Shown here: piece after piece, positions 35,252-49,029 of the stretch
Layout of the letters: each line of letters starts with the position of its first letter
How positions within the stretch are numbered: position 1 is the stretch's first letter
Assembly: GCA_030549775.1 (NCBI GenBank)
Contig: CM060174.1
Span: forward strand, 95,806,132 to 95,870,131
DNA length: 64,000 nt
Direction: 5' to 3'
Source: Tamarix chinensis
Lineage: Eukaryota > Streptophyta > Magnoliopsida > Caryophyllales > Tamaricaceae
Notes under the pieces: generated by a model
Seen by the model: only the letters and a program-made list of their open reading frames with translations
Databases searched by the model: none
Told to the model about the DNA's origin: nothing
Translations under genes and position numbers: made by a program

Positions 35252-35944
35252 CAAGGCTAAAACCTGTCAAACAATTAAATCTGAATTTCAAATCCCATCA
35301 AACAATTAAATCCGAATAGTAAACACTTATCAGAATACGAGAAATTTAAAGTCAATTACAAAACCCTTAGAAATCTGAAAACAATACTTGCAACTTCCAA
35401 AGGTGAATACAATTAAACAAAATAAATCCCGAAGGATCAATATCCGGATCGCCTACTCACTCGAGTCAAGCCTTCCACCCCAAAACAGTATCCGATCTTA
35501 AACCTGCACAAGAGGTCTGCTCCCCACCATCAGTGGATCATCACAGGACCCATTCAACCAAGGTAGTATCAGTACGGGTCCAATACTGAGTAAATCCCAC
35601 TACCCTACCTTATGGAAGAGACGTAAACTATAACATCAAGTGCACATTAAATTATGATACAATACGTTGATACAATATTACGCATACTCAAACCCACATC
35701 ACAAGTCCGACCCTACACATATAATAACATGCGAAACATATGTAATATCTTAAACCGATAAGAGATTCAGATAAACCAACCAAGCATTTATGGACAATGC
35801 CGAACCAAACCAATTGGGCATTTAGCCTCGCGGACATTACTTAGGGACATGCTCAGCCCCGATCGAGTAGACTCATTCTTTAGATCTCTGGTGAATATAG
35901 TAGATTCACATCATAGTCTTTATCAATTCATGTGAGTGCGGGAA

Positions 35945-36285
35945 CCCCACTATTATAGCCGGTGGAACGGTCATGAGGGTCATGCCCTGCCACTATTTTA
36001 GCCGGTGGACCGGTCATGAGGGTAACATACCCTGCCACTATTATTCGCCGGTGGACCGGTCTGGCCCCGACTCACATGATGTTTCACTGTAATTACTTCG
36101 TATCTTTCCAATGTCTTATCGTTTTTACGTTCGGTTTGTTGAGTACGGAATCCCCCACTATTATAGCCGGTGGACCGGTCATGAGGGTAACATACCCTGC
36201 CACTATTATTGCCGGTGGATCGGTCATGTAGGGCACCCCGGCCCTAGCCACTATTATTCGCCGGTGGACCGGTCTGGGTCCGGCT
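35945..36285 (-). repeat. CCGG repeat blocks of LTR K
   Basis: The plus strand reads CCACTATTATAGCCGGTGGACCGG-type units, with GGGTAACATACCCTGC or GGGTCATGCCCTGC linkers. There are two blocks (about 35945-36063 and 36150-36280) around the TTCACTGTAATTACTTCGTA spacer, the same arrangement as in F. Confidence 0.88.
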
Positions 36286-37559
36286 CAACATCTTTCTCTT
36301 TAAGTGATTAGTGTCTTAACATATCTTATTTGAAGGAATTTTTACCCTTGACATGCATGGCTAACTATATCCACATCCTCCCAGGAGGGCCCGTCCCATA
36401 TCTTGGGACTCTTGCGCCCCTTATCACACCTCGATATCCATTTCCCTTTACACTTACACATAATGAAAGCCAACTCTTAAGGGTGTGGGTTGAAGCCCAA
36501 CACCTTGTGACACCACACTCCACCCACTATCACTCTCTAGGGTTTCCCTTGAAACCCTAATTGGACCTATGTGGCCCAATTTCCTCTTGCCTTACTACCA
36601 TTAATTCATTTATCGTCAAACACCTCATCTCTTTTAAGTTCAATCCCAAATCAATCACTACTTTCTCCCAAAACCCTAATCGGGTCCCTTATACCCCTCA
36701 CACCAACCTACGTATTATTTTTCATCCCAAGTCTCCAAACACTCCACAACTCTCCCCTTAGCTTATTTACACTTTAATACAACTTTTCTCACGTAACGAT
36801 CATCCTCATGCAAGTTTTATCCAACCCATGCAAACTCTCGAAGTTCCCATGCAAACCCTAGAATTTTCCATGCATAGCTCTCATCCCTTATTCAATTTGG
36901 TCAACCTCATACCCCTCTTTAGCAACTCACTTCCCATTTATTTCTTTTTATCCTTTCATATCCATGTCATAATAATAATCACCCTAGCATGCATGTCCTA
37001 GAGGGTTGCATCATGCCACAACACACCATAATCACCACATATGGATATCACATTCATATAATAAGAAAAACACATACCACACACCTTAACCCCAAGCTGC
37101 ACTATGCATAAAACACGTTAAGGACAATCAGATGATACACAACAGGACATGATATATATGTACGAAGCATCCAAGGCATACAAGTCACATAACACGTAGG
37201 GACATTAGCCACATCCTTACGAAACACCCATAAGTGGAGGTAAGTAGAAACTTACCTGGATCCGAAGCTAGCTAAGCAAATTGAGAAAGAGGGAGAGCTA
37301 TCGAAGGCTCAACAATCCACGAGAAAGTTTTCCTAGATCGCCGATAGAAATCGGAACTAGGTTAGAAACTATTTTATCAATCAATAATTCACATATTCAA
37401 ATTAAATAAACAAAAACGAATAAAAACAATCTTTCTTGGGAAACGCGTCCAAAACTTAGGACTCAAGAGCATAGCTCTATTAAGATTAAGATTAAAATAT
37501 AAATCAAATGATTTAAAATCGAAGGACAGAAATCGATTTGATAAAAGACACACAGCACA

Positions 37560-38560
37560 ATTAATTTTATAAAACCATCCCCGAAGATTAGGGTTTTGAA
37601 TGCCTAAACTACAAATCGACCAAATCACTTCGATTACCTCAAATTGATAGTTTTAAAACACAATTACACTAATTTTAGATAAATCTAAATAATCAATTTC
37701 AACAAAACAATATTCCGATTAACCAATTCAAGACGATCCGTTTTCAAAATTAGGGTTTTAAAGCCTACGACACAACTTGGGTAATTCGAATCAATTAATT
37801 CCAATTAAAGGCATTAGAATACAATTAGGATCATTCCAACTATTTCTATAAATCTAATTTTAGAAAAACAAATATATAAATGATCAATTTCATGAGTTCA
37901 CTTGAAATCTAGGGTTTTAGGCCCGAAAATGCAATTCGGTTGAATTCTATTAATTTAATCAAATTGAATGTTTAGAAATGCAATTAGACATATTTTATAA
38001 CATATCATATAATCAATTGCTCAAAACCAATAAAAGAAATACCCAATTCAGTACAATTAGGGTTTTTGAACCCGGAACGCAAATCCGATCAATTCTTGCT
38101 AAAATATATAAATTGACGGTTCGGAAATGTAATTAAATATATCCTAATATAAATTGTATAGTCAATTGAATAAAACGACCCGGTTACATAATCCAATTTA
38201 GACCCGCAAGAGTTTTGACCTAAAAATCCAATTCCGATTAATTACGCACAATTTTCCCAAATCAACACTTCCGATATGAAATTAAATACATTTCAAATGG
38301 TATTGTAAAATCAATTGAGCGAAATGACTCAATTACGCAACCTAATTTCATTACACAAAAATTTTGACCTAGAAATCAAATTCTGATTGATTCCGCATAA
38401 ATTTCTCAAATTGACGGTTCCGACATGAAATTAAACACATTTAAAAACATATTGTATAATCAATTTATCCAAAATCGCCAAATTGGACGGATCCGAAAAA
38501 TTTGGGCATAACCCGGCCTAAAATCCAACTTCCCAAATTTCCAACACAAACCATACAATT
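37560..38560 (-). repeat. About 150-bp degenerate tandem repeats of LTR K
   Basis: Six to seven diverged units, each with an ATTCCGATTAATT-like and a TTTGACCTAAAAATC-like segment (minus strand AGGTCAAAA). Colinear with the array at 49030-49950 in F. Confidence 0.65.
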
Positions 38561-39936
38561 AACATATCCAAATCAATCTTACAGCACATATATACATAAT
38601 ACAACAATTAATTTAGCTTTTCATAAGCTAATTCACACCCAATTAATCAAAACAAGGGTTAGGGTTTTTCGGAAATTATACCAAACGAAAATCAATGAAT
38701 CGGGGTAAGGGAAGGCCGGGGAAGCTTCGTCGGGGAACGGGGACAACTCGTCGGTGGTCAGCGAGGCTCGCCGCTGACCGGGCAATGGCGGCATAGCCCG
38801 GGTTGCTGCTTGTCGCGGCTGCTACTGCCTTCTTCGGCTGTTGTGCGTGGCTGCTGGGCGCGGCTGCTTGCAGTTGGTGGCGACGAGGGCTGGCGGGGTT
38901 GGAGGTCGGCCGATGGTTGGCGAGGAGGAGCAGGGAGGAGGAGAGAGGCGAGGGAGGTCGGCTAGGGTTAGGGTTGTGGGAACAGGGGGTCGGGAAGCAG
39001 AGAAGAGAATAGGAGAAAAAAAAAAGGAGGGCTGGGGAAGGGTACCGACGGGCTAGACCCGCGGGTTTTTTTTTTATACAAATACACATAAAATAAAATA
39101 CTAAAAATATCAAAATATTATTGGAAGATTTTATCTAAAATTTATTTAATGAAAATTTATTTCGAACGGATCCGAAGACTTAAAATTAATAAAAAGCTAT
39201 ATAAAGAATTTCGGAAACATTTTCGGAAGAATTTACCAACGAACATAAGAATTTATATTATTTACGAGAATATATTATAAAGCCTCGAAAAATTATTTAA
39301 AAGCATATAATAAAATATTTAAGTCAAAGTCTAATAAATCGAGATTAATTTCAATAATTTCCGAAATCGGTTTTCCGCAAACCCAAAAAGCATAAAACGA
39401 AAGAAAAATTAATTCCAAAAATAAATTCATAAATAAACTTCGAAAATATTTTTAATTTAAAACTTCCCAAAAATATTAACGATTTCCGAAAATGAATAAA
39501 TTTAAAGTCGGAAATATTTTCTACGGATAAACTTATTAAAATAAATTTAACTATTTAAATAGAAATTCTATAATTTAAGTAATATATTTCGTTAACGAAA
39601 TATAACTTCAAAACAAAGTCGTAATCACATGACAAAGTTATAATCGAAAACGAATTAAAAATATTAAAAACCAAAATACGAGAAAGAACGGGAATATATA
39701 TTTTTAACCGAAGATCGAAATCATAAGAATATAATAAAATCATTGTCGTGAACGAATTTATCTAGAATGGTTCGCAACGACAATGATTAATTACATTCAA
39801 TTATGAATTCGAAATCATCGATAAATCCGTAAAACGATTCGAAATTAAAATAATTAATTGTTTACATCAAATTACGCTAATAAAATCATTAAACTTAATA
39901 AATCTGGATTTTAAAAATACGGGGTATTACACTTTT

Positions 39937-41589
39937 AGTGTTATTTCATTTAATTTTACCAATTCATTCCCCATATCCAATCATTATTTGAATCCATGTT
40001 CTAATTGTGGATTTTAAAGGTCAGCATTTGGTTTACACCATTTTTAAGAACTTTTAAAGTTTTGTAGATAGATTAAAATTTTGACTACATTAAATTTCTA
40101 ACCCAAATGTTTAATAAATAGATTTTTGCATTGGTAGTGTAGGAAGACGATGTAAAGATACTATAATATTTAAGTAATGTAAGATGTAGAGAACATAAAA
40201 TATATAAAAATATAAATAAATACGTGAATAATATATATTTAAATTCATGAGACTATCGGAGTGGTACCAGTGACAAATGTAGGGTGATAATCTTATGGTA
40301 GAGTGGGATGCACATAAGTAACAAATTAAGGTCAATGACTCCTAAATAAGTGTGCTTTTTATTATAAAAAAGTGGGAATGAAAGTAGATGACCTCCTAAG
40401 GATCATTTTTGAAGCAACTTAAGGCTCTATTGTGCAACTAGATTATATTCAAAACATCGATTCTTTTTAACTTATTGATAGTTTTTTTCTCATAAAAAAA
40501 ATACTTCAAAATGATAATGATATGTTATAATAATTTACTACACCTAAACATCGTTTAAAAAAAATACATCTAAGATGAAATGAATTGTTGTATTTATATG
40601 GTTTTAAACATGCACTTTAATATTTTTTATGGGGTCATTTGGTACATAAATATAAACTTCCTCAATAAGTTGTGCTTTTATGGAAGAAACTTATTGGAAA
40701 ATTCTTCCTTGAAGTAATATAATTTTATATTTAGTTTACTATTAGACCACATAGAAAGTAATAATATTTTATGTTTTATTTACTGTTATGTTACCCAGGA
40801 ATTGATGTGGAAGATAATAGATGACTTAGCCTTCATAATGCAGGATCTTTAATTTGGTGATTGGAGAAGAGTTAATGCTTGTAGTTGAAGGAGAAATCGA
40901 ATGTATTTGGGATTCTTCAACCAAAATACACAATTTATAGTTTGATCTTTAACAATATCACTAATTCTAAAGATAAATTACTAAGTGTTCTCTAGAGAAA
41001 AAAGCCTAAACTCTCAACATTAAACTCACTTGAATATGAAGTATAGGATATATCAAAATTGTCTCTTGATTCTCATTAATTTTTGAATAATGAATATAAT
41101 GCACATGGCACCATCATAAACGCACGCAAACACACACACACATATATATATATACTTGCAGGCTTAGTTTACCTTTTACTAACCAAATCCAAACCAATTA
41201 GCCTAGTTAATAAAAGACTAAACTTGTTCACGCCTATATTGTACATATAATTATTTACAATTATAAGTTTCAAGACATTACAAAGTATACATAAAATATC
41301 AAAGTTAACCAAAACCCTAATCATGCAATACATTAAATAATCATGCAACCAAGCTTCGTGTCTCTTGTCTTTATCTTCTGTGCAACTTACTTCATAACCC
41401 TTGTTTGTCATTTTCTTGTACACTAGATATTTTTAGTGAATTCTTCTTCTTGCAAACAAATATAATACCTGCAAGGATTAACTAATAAAATACTAACAAC
41501 ATTAAAGTTATCATGAAGTTTATCATGAAGATATTCAATATTTTCAAGAACAATTGGTACCATCTCCAAGTATGTTAATTCTTAACCTC
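39937..41589. other. AT-rich DNA between K and the gypsy remnant
   Basis: No supported gene. A compound (CA)n(TA)n microsatellite lies at 41118-41154. The 84-aa minus frame at 41169-41423 has no recognisable domain. Confidence 0.4.
41118..41154. repeat. Compound microsatellite (CA)n(TA)n
   Basis: An ACGCACGCAAACACACACAC run passes into ATATATATATATA. Confidence 0.9.
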
Positions 41590-44500
41590 CAATAATAGGA
41601 TAATGTTATGATATGCTCCTGCATCATTATCCCATTGTAAAAGAGAATTTGTCCTCAAATTAGCATAGCTATAATAAGGAGATAAATTACTAACGTTGAA
41701 AGTTCTAGAAACTCCCCATAAGATTAAGGTAATTATAATTTATAAGAATCATTTCCAAATTTCTTTAAGATTTTAAAAGGTTACCATCTCTTTGGATTAG
41801 TTTTTTTTCCTTAATTTTAATTTTTTTATATTTTCTTAAGTGTAACCAAACCAATTATCCAGGTGAAAACACTTGTTTACTTTGATTTTTATTCACTTGA
41901 GTTTGGTATTTAGCATTAGATTTCTCAATGATGTTCTTCATTTTCTCATGAAGCTTCTTAAAGATATCAAACCTTTCTTTAGTATTATAGTTCTCAATAT
42001 CATGATTCAAGAGCATCCATAGATCCTCAAGATGATAATGATTTAACATACTTGATTATGGAACCGTTCACATTATATGTCTTTGATAATAATAATATGA
42101 CTAAGTATAATGATGTTAATTTAAGTCATTCTCATAGGTATATAGCCTATTTGTAGGAAGAATATCAAGCTATTTAATAAGTCACTACACCTAATATTTC
42201 ATGTGTAGGATATTACAAAGGAAGCTATTGTGCATGAAAGTCAATTCTACAAGTTAAGAGGCCTAGTCAACATTTAAAGTCAACATATTTGTTTTGATTA
42301 ATATTGTTGTTAGTTGTTTTCATGTAATAATTATCTTACTTTGTTGAGTCATGTATTATATAGGATATAACTACATTATTAACACTAGTTTACATGCTAG
42401 TTAGCCATTTTATGTGTTATGTGACTAAATTAGTGTGTTAGTTAGCAATGTAAGACTCCTATATAACCATGTTGTGGACAACATTGTAACATGATGGTCG
42501 AGTATATTGAAATTTAATAGAATTAAATCACTTGGTTAATTCTTTCTTTATGATTGAATAGTCCTACCTAGGAGTACTTAGAGTAATCTTAAATAAGGTG
42601 CCGTTCAAAAGTTAATTCTTTTTTAGTTCTGTATCAATTCTTACTTGAATATCTTCAATCCTTTTTCTCCCTTAAGAAGCCAATGATATTATCTCACACA
42701 AATCTTCAACATCTCTAGAAGGCTTGTGTTATATCACCTTTTTTCAATGATAACATATCAATAGGCAAATAATTATTAAATCTATAGAAAACTTCTAATG
42801 AATTTAAATAAGTTGAACCAGAAGGACTCCTATTATATGTAAATTCTGACATGAAGTTTTATATCCCAACTATTTGTACTCATGTTACCTAATCCTCATA
42901 GTTAAGTTTTTAAAGTTCCTATTAGTCACTTTGATTTGGCTATCCGTTTGTGGATTATGGGATGTACTAAACAATAACTTAGTATCTAACATTTCCCAAA
43001 GTGTCTTCCAAAAAGTAGCTACAAAATTGTAAATCTCTATTCAACACTATACTTTTGGAAATACCATGTAACCTTACTACTTCTTTGAAATATAAATCTG
43101 CTACATGAGTTGCATCATTTATTTTATTATAAGGAATAATATGTGCCATTTTAGAATATCTATCTACCACTGTCATTATAGAATCATCTCCCCTTTGTGT
43201 CCTTGGTAACCATAAAATAAAATCCATACTAACCCCTTCCCATAGTTAACTGAAACCGGTAAATGAGTATACAAACCTCTATGGAAAAAACTCTTACTAT
43301 TTTGACAAATCAAACATCTCTAACTAATAGCTTGTACCAATTTTATCAACTATGGGAAATCAAAATGTCCTTGTAATATTTCCATAGTTTTATAGACACC
43401 AAAATGACCAACTATACCCCCTCATGTACTTCTTTAATAAGTAAATCATGCACAGTAGATCAAAGTATGCACACTTTATTAATTTTGAAAATAAAGTTAT
43501 CTTAAAGCACATAATTACCATGAATATGATTATTTTTACATACATCATAAATATCAAATAAATCTTCATCTTTTGCATATAAGTCTTTCAACATTTCAGA
43601 ACCTGATAACTTAGCATCCAACATAACAAGTATCAAATATCTTCTTAATAATGCATTTTCCGCCACATTTTCTTTACCATTGAAATGTTTGACATAAAAC
43701 ACAAATAGTTGTAATAAACTAACCCATTTTACATACCTATGACTAATTTTCTTTTTTCCATGTAGATATTTCAAACTTTAACGATCCAAATGCAAAAAAA
43801 GGGTTTAGGTCTCAAATAATGACTCCATGTTTCTAATCTTCTTATGATGACTTATAATTCTTTATCATACATGGAATAATTCAATTTGGCCCCATTTACA
43901 TTTTTACTAAAGAATGAAATGACCCATTTTTCTTGTGAAAATACACCCCATAACCCTACCCCCACTAGCACCACATGTAACTTCAAATAATTTATGAAAA
44001 TTAGGTAAAAATAATACTGGTGCATTTCATAGTTTGTCATTCAAAGTCTCAAAGGCCTTATTTGCATCCTCTCCCCATTTTAATTCGCCATTCTTTATAA
44101 GATGCGTAATTGGTGCAACAATATTTGTGAAGTCTTTGATGAATCTTTTATAAAAACTCGCTAGCTTGTGGAAACTTCTCCCCTTATGAATATATTTAGG
44201 TATATGCCAATCTTGAATAGCATGTACCTTTATGCATCCACTTTTATACCTTCTCTACTTACAGTATAACCTAGGAAAACAATACTCAAAAGTATAAAGT
44301 CATATTGTTCCATTTTCCATAAGTTTATCTTCCCTTAGTTTATCAAATAATCTCCTTAAATAAATTAGACATTCATGCTCATTTTTACTATATACAAGTA
44401 TATTGTCTAAGTACACCACAATAAATTTTTCAATAAAAGGATAAATAACTTCATTCATTATTCTCATAAAGGAACTAGATACATTACATAAACCAAAAGG

Positions 44501-44885
44501 CATCACAGCCTATTCATAAAGACTATATTCTATTTTAAAGGCTATTTTCTATTCATGCCCTTCCCCTATCCTCATTTGATGATATCCACTCCTTAAATTA
44601 ATTTTAGCTGCACAATTCATCTAACATGTCATCTAATCTAGACATAGGAAATTGATATTTGATAGTTATATTTTTGGCATATTTAGAGTCAACACACATG
44701 CGACACGTACCATCCTTTTTTGAAACAAGTAATGCAGGTACACAACATGAACTCATTATCTCTCACACACATCCTTTTCCTTCTGAGCTCTTGTACTTAT
44801 TTCTATAATTCCTTAGCTTTCTCTGGATTACATCTATATGTAGGTTGATTAAGCAAAGACACACCAGACCTTAAGTCTATAGTAT
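41590..44885 (-). pseudogene. Ty3/gypsy pol remnant (RT, RNase H, integrase)
   Basis: Minus strand from 44885 down: EHTIDLRSGVSLLNQPTYR (linker before RT), [55 protein letters not shown] and VVYLDNILVYSKNEHE (RT). Then come the RNase H piece FFSKNVNGAKLNYSMYDKEL, the linker KWVSLLQLFVFYVKHFNGKE, the HFGVYKTMEILQGHF zinc region, integrase [20 protein letters not shown]...DRYSKMAHI, and the tail FDIFKKLHEKMKNIIEKSNA and TFNVSNLSPYYSYANLRTN. RT-RNase H-integrase order identifies Ty3/gypsy. The RT motif is YLDN instead of YxDD and many frameshifts and stops are present. The element continues at 63626 beyond nested LTR G. Confidence 0.85.
42130..42640. mobile_element. Foreign segment inside the gypsy integrase, possible LTR
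   Basis: Gypsy similarity is interrupted between the integrase core (ending about 42700) and its C-terminal domain (from 42049). The interior has CTCCTATATAACCATGTTG with downstream sequence like a plant LTR promoter. I could not find a convincing target duplication, so both the nature and edges are uncertain. Confidence 0.3.
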
Positions 44886-45490
44886 GTTCTTGAAATGTCC
44901 CAAAATTTCTAATATTAAAAATTATATTTAAATAATATTTTATTAGAAAAATTAATTAAATAAGTTATTTTTATTAAAATAAAAAGGGAATTGGTTAGGG
45001 CAAATTAAGAAAAAATTTACAAGTATTTTAATTTGGAGAAACTTTGGTATTTTAGCTAATTAAAGATTTTATTTTGAAAATTAATTAAATTAATTATTTT
45101 ATTTAAAATAAGAAGGAGAAAATAGTTTGAAATTAATATGAATTTTATAAATAATTTAATTGAAGAAAATTAGAGTGATTTGCTAATTAAAATGGAATTT
45201 ATGGAAAATCTTTTTAAAATCCTAATTTAGCCTAAAAAGGGATTTAAATATTATTATTTTTAAATATCCCAAATATTCTATTTAATTTAATTAACCCAAC
45301 CTTCCTATTTTTTCTTTTTCCCTTTTCCCTTTTTTCTTTTTTTTCTTTTTTTTCTTCTTTTTTTCCTATCCTTTTCCTCGATTGGGCCTGCCTTCCCGCG
45401 GCCCAATCCTTATTTTCCTTACTTCGACTAGAACCCTACCTGCCTTACCTCGTAACCGACCCACATAACCCTAACCTCATTTCTAAAACT

Positions 45491-45498
45491 TATAAATA
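45491..45498 (+). promoter_or_regulatory. TATA box of LTR G
   Basis: TATAAATA followed by CCCCC, 600 bp from the LTR start. Downstream AGACGCCACGTCCGCCGCC matches the region after the TATA box in E and D. Confidence 0.65.
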
Positions 45499-46179
45499 CC
45501 CCCGGTTTGAGCCTGGTATCGAGCTTTTGATCCCCAACCTAGAAAACCTATCTTGTCGCCACCACCCCTTTAGACGCCACGTCCGCCGCCTCCGACCAAT
45601 GCCATCACCCTCTCCACCTACCAAACTCTTCCTTGCAGCGGCCTCTAGCTAACTAAATTTCCCATATCCCTCAATTTTTCCTGCACAAGCTACCCCGGTT
45701 GTGCGAAATAGCCTTCCCAAATAGCCATTTCTCCTGCCTCCGCCACCTTTTGCGCCGCCCTTATCCGCCTCTTCTGCCGCTACATCCACTTCTTTCACCT
45801 CTCATTCTCTTCTACAGACCCTCCTCTATCTCCCCCTACCTTTCTTTTCCTCTTCCTCCCTCTCCTCCTCTCTTTCTCTTCTTCCTCTTTCGACCACCGC
45901 CGCGGTGCTCCGCCACCTTTGGCTGCGCCACCACCCTTATTATGTCCCTCTCCTTTTGGGAAACCCTAAACACCCCAACCCCCACCTCCATTCTACCTCT
46001 ACTTTTCCCAGCATTTAACTTTTACCCTTTTCTTCCCTTTTTCCTGCCACCGCCGCCACCTCTGTGCACCACTGCCGGTGCCGCCTGTCCCCACCAGCCT
46101 AAGGTTGAACCCTAAACCCTCTAAACCCTTCTCCCTATTTTTATAAGCCTTAAATTATTTTATTTCATTTATTTGAATA

Positions 46180-46289
46180 TAAATACTATTATTAATATTA
46201 ATATGTTATTATTATTATTATTACTATTTTGAATTACTATTATTATTATTTCATTATTATTATTACAACTACTTTACTGTTAGTTTTGC

Positions 46290-46344
<55 letters not shown>

Positions 46345-46540
46345 TCATAATCATTATTATTACTAAATTTGGTTACTTATTTTACTAATATTATTATTAG
46401 TATTATTTTGGTAAAGGGGTCGAAGCCCTTATTTTACTATGTTTTTGAGTAATACCTTTATTATTATTATGGTTACTATTTTTATTACTCTTGTTAATAT
46501 TAATATTATTTTTGGTATTTTTGGTATTATTATTTTAGTA
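46180..46540. repeat. ATT triplet tract of LTR G
   Basis: (ATT)n, purest at 46288-46345, at the conserved position downstream of the leader. The adjacent TTTTGGTAAAGGGG(T/C)(C/T)GAAGCCC is shared with D and E. Confidence 0.88.
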
Positions 46541-46989
46541 TTTTATTTAAAACCTACTCTTAGAAAAAATTAGTAATTAATAGTATTTTTAGTAAGAGGG
46601 AGTCTAATTTCTAGTTTTTCCTTCATAATAGGTGAAACCAATCAAAGCCCTAAGGAGGCGTAGAAGCGTACTCCAACACCGATGTCATTTTAGGTAAGGG
46701 TGTTACTAAGGCCTTTTGTGTGTTTATATGTATTATGTGCTTTGCATGCTATGTATTCTATGTTTATCAGTATTAATTATCTCGTATATGGTATGATGGG
46801 GAGTTGAAGTATGTTTTTGTGTGTATATATGGTGTGTGTATTATGTATATGTGATGATATGTGTTGTGACGCTGTAAGACATGCATGTGAGAGTGTTAAT
46901 GTGGTTTGTGTGGGAGAAAGGATGAAAAAGGAGGATGGGGAAAGACGTTGAACTAAGTATTTTAATGATTCATGAGTGGAAGAATAAAA

Positions 46990-47590
46990 TGGGGAATTTG
47001 GGGTTTCGTGCGAAACAGTCTAATTTAGGGTTTCATGTGGAAGAATCAAATTATGGTTTTATAAGGGATAATCTAATTTATGGTTTGTTTGGAAGAATAT
47101 AACTTATGTTTCTTATGGGATAATCTAATTTATGATGTTGTATGGGAGAATGTAATTTATGATGTTGTATGGGAGAATCTAATTTATGGTTTTATATGGG
47201 AGAATCTAATTTATGGTTTTATCAGGAGAATCTAATTTATGGTTTTGCATGGCTTTGTGTGAGAGGAATTAATTTATGGTATTATATGAGAGAATATAAT
47301 TTATAGTTTTGTATGGGAGGATTTAATTTAGGGTTTTATATGGATGAATCTTTGGTTTTATATGGTTTGAATTGTAGGTTTGGTATGGATGAACTTGGGT
47401 TTTGTGTGGATTGAATTTAGGGTTTTGTATGAAGGAACCTTAGGTTTTGCATGAAAGAATTTAGGGTTTTGTATGGATGGATCTAGGGTTTTACATGGTG
47501 GATTTTATGATGTTGTATAGAAGAATCTAATCTAGAGTTTTGTATGGATGGATATGGGGTTTATATGGGTGAAACTAGAGTTGCATGGGA
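46990..47590. repeat. Minisatellite GGGAGAATCTAATTTATGGT of LTR G
   Basis: About 28-bp units related to the array in E, ending in TTTAGGGTTTTGTATGGATG variants. F is inserted shortly after it. Confidence 0.8.
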
Positions 47591-49029
47591 GCTTAGGGTT
47601 TTGCATGAGAAAGTTTGAGTAAAGTTTACGTGTGAAAAGTTGACTTGGGAAGGAAGGCAATAGATGTAATACCCCATAATTTTAAAATCCATATTTACTA
47701 AGTTTAATGATTTTATTAGCGCAATTTAATGTAAACAAATAATTATTTTAATTTCGATTCGTTTTATGGATTTATCGACAATTTGAATTCATATTTGAAT
47801 TTAATTAATCGTTGTCGTTCCGAACCATTCTAGACAAATTCGTTCACGACAATGATTTTATTATATTCTTATGAATTCGATTTTCGGTTAAAAATATATA
47901 TTCCCGTTCTTTCTCGTATTTTGATTTTTAATATTTTAGATTCGTTTTCGATTTTAACTTTTTTGTGTGATTACGACTTTATTTTGGAGTTATATTTCAT
48001 TAAAGAAATATATTATTTAAATTATAGAATTTATGTTTAAATAGTTAAATTTATTTTAATGATTTTATCCGTAGAAAATATTTTTGACTTTAAATTTAGT
48101 CGTTTTCGGAAATCGTTAATATTTTTGAGAAGTTTTAAATTAAAAAGGTTTTTGGAGTTTATTTATGAGTTTCTTTCTGGAATTAATTTTCTTTCATTTT
48201 ATGCTTTTTGGGTTTTGCGGAAAATCGATTTCGGAAATTATTTAAATTAATCTCGATTTATTAGAATTTGACTTAAATATTTTATTATATGCTTTTAAAT
48301 AATTTTTCAAGGCCTTATAATATATTTCCGTAAATAATATAAATTTTTATGTTCGTTGGTAAATTCTTCCGAAAATGTTTCCGAAATTCTTTATATAGCT
48401 TTTTATTAATTTTAAGCCTTCGGATCCGTTCGAAATAAATTTTTGTTAAATTAATTTTAGATAAAATCTTCCAATAATATTTTGATGTTTTTAGTATTTT
48501 ATTTTATGTGTATTTGTTAAAAAGAAAAAGAACCCCGCACCCGGCCGACCCCCCTCTCCCCTTTCCATTTTCTCTTCTCTTCTTTCTCTTCTCTTCTCTT
48601 CCCTCTGCAGCTCCCGACCTTGCTCCCTGTTCTCTGCGCCCAGACAACCCTAGCTAGCCGCCACCTTCTCCCCAGCTCCTCCACGCCGGCCGACCTCCAA
48701 CCGCCACTGACCTGCACGGCAGCCGCAACCGACCATCGTAGCAGCAGCAGCTGAAGCCGCGCGGCAGCAATCAACGCAGCAACGGGCGACAGCTGTAGGC
48801 CGCGCTGGTTGCGCCGCCGTCCGGCCATGGCAGGCCCTGCTGACCACAGGCGAGCTGTCCCCGTTCCCCGACGAAGCTTCCCCGGCCTTCATTTGCTCCA
48901 ATTTTTGCTGATTTTTGTTGGTATAAAATGTGATAAGCTAAATTAATTGTTTGGTTATGTATATATGTGCTGTGAGATTGATTTAGATATGTTAATTGTA
49001 TGGTTATGTTGGAATTTTGGAAAAATTGG

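Larger units (their letters stand above)
35118..39931 (-). mobile_element. Giant solo LTR K (4814 bp, family 2, TSD CTTTT)
   Basis: On the minus strand it starts TGTAATACCCCGTATTTTT (complement ending 39931) and ends AATTTGGGGGTGTTACA. Exact CTTTT duplications lie at 35113-35117 and 39932-39936. From its 5' end: AT- and TTCG-rich start, GC-rich leader (about 38700-39060), degenerate 150-bp repeats (37560-38560), donor-like TCCAG|GTAAG at 37255, teloboxes, CCGG repeats 35945-36280, hairpin 35570-35588, acceptor-like GTGCAG|GT at 35504, terminal hairpin 35207-35251. F is a close relative in opposite orientation; the two are colinear over nearly their full length. The 145-aa frame at 38676-39113 is in the leader and has no domain. 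Confidence 0.9.
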
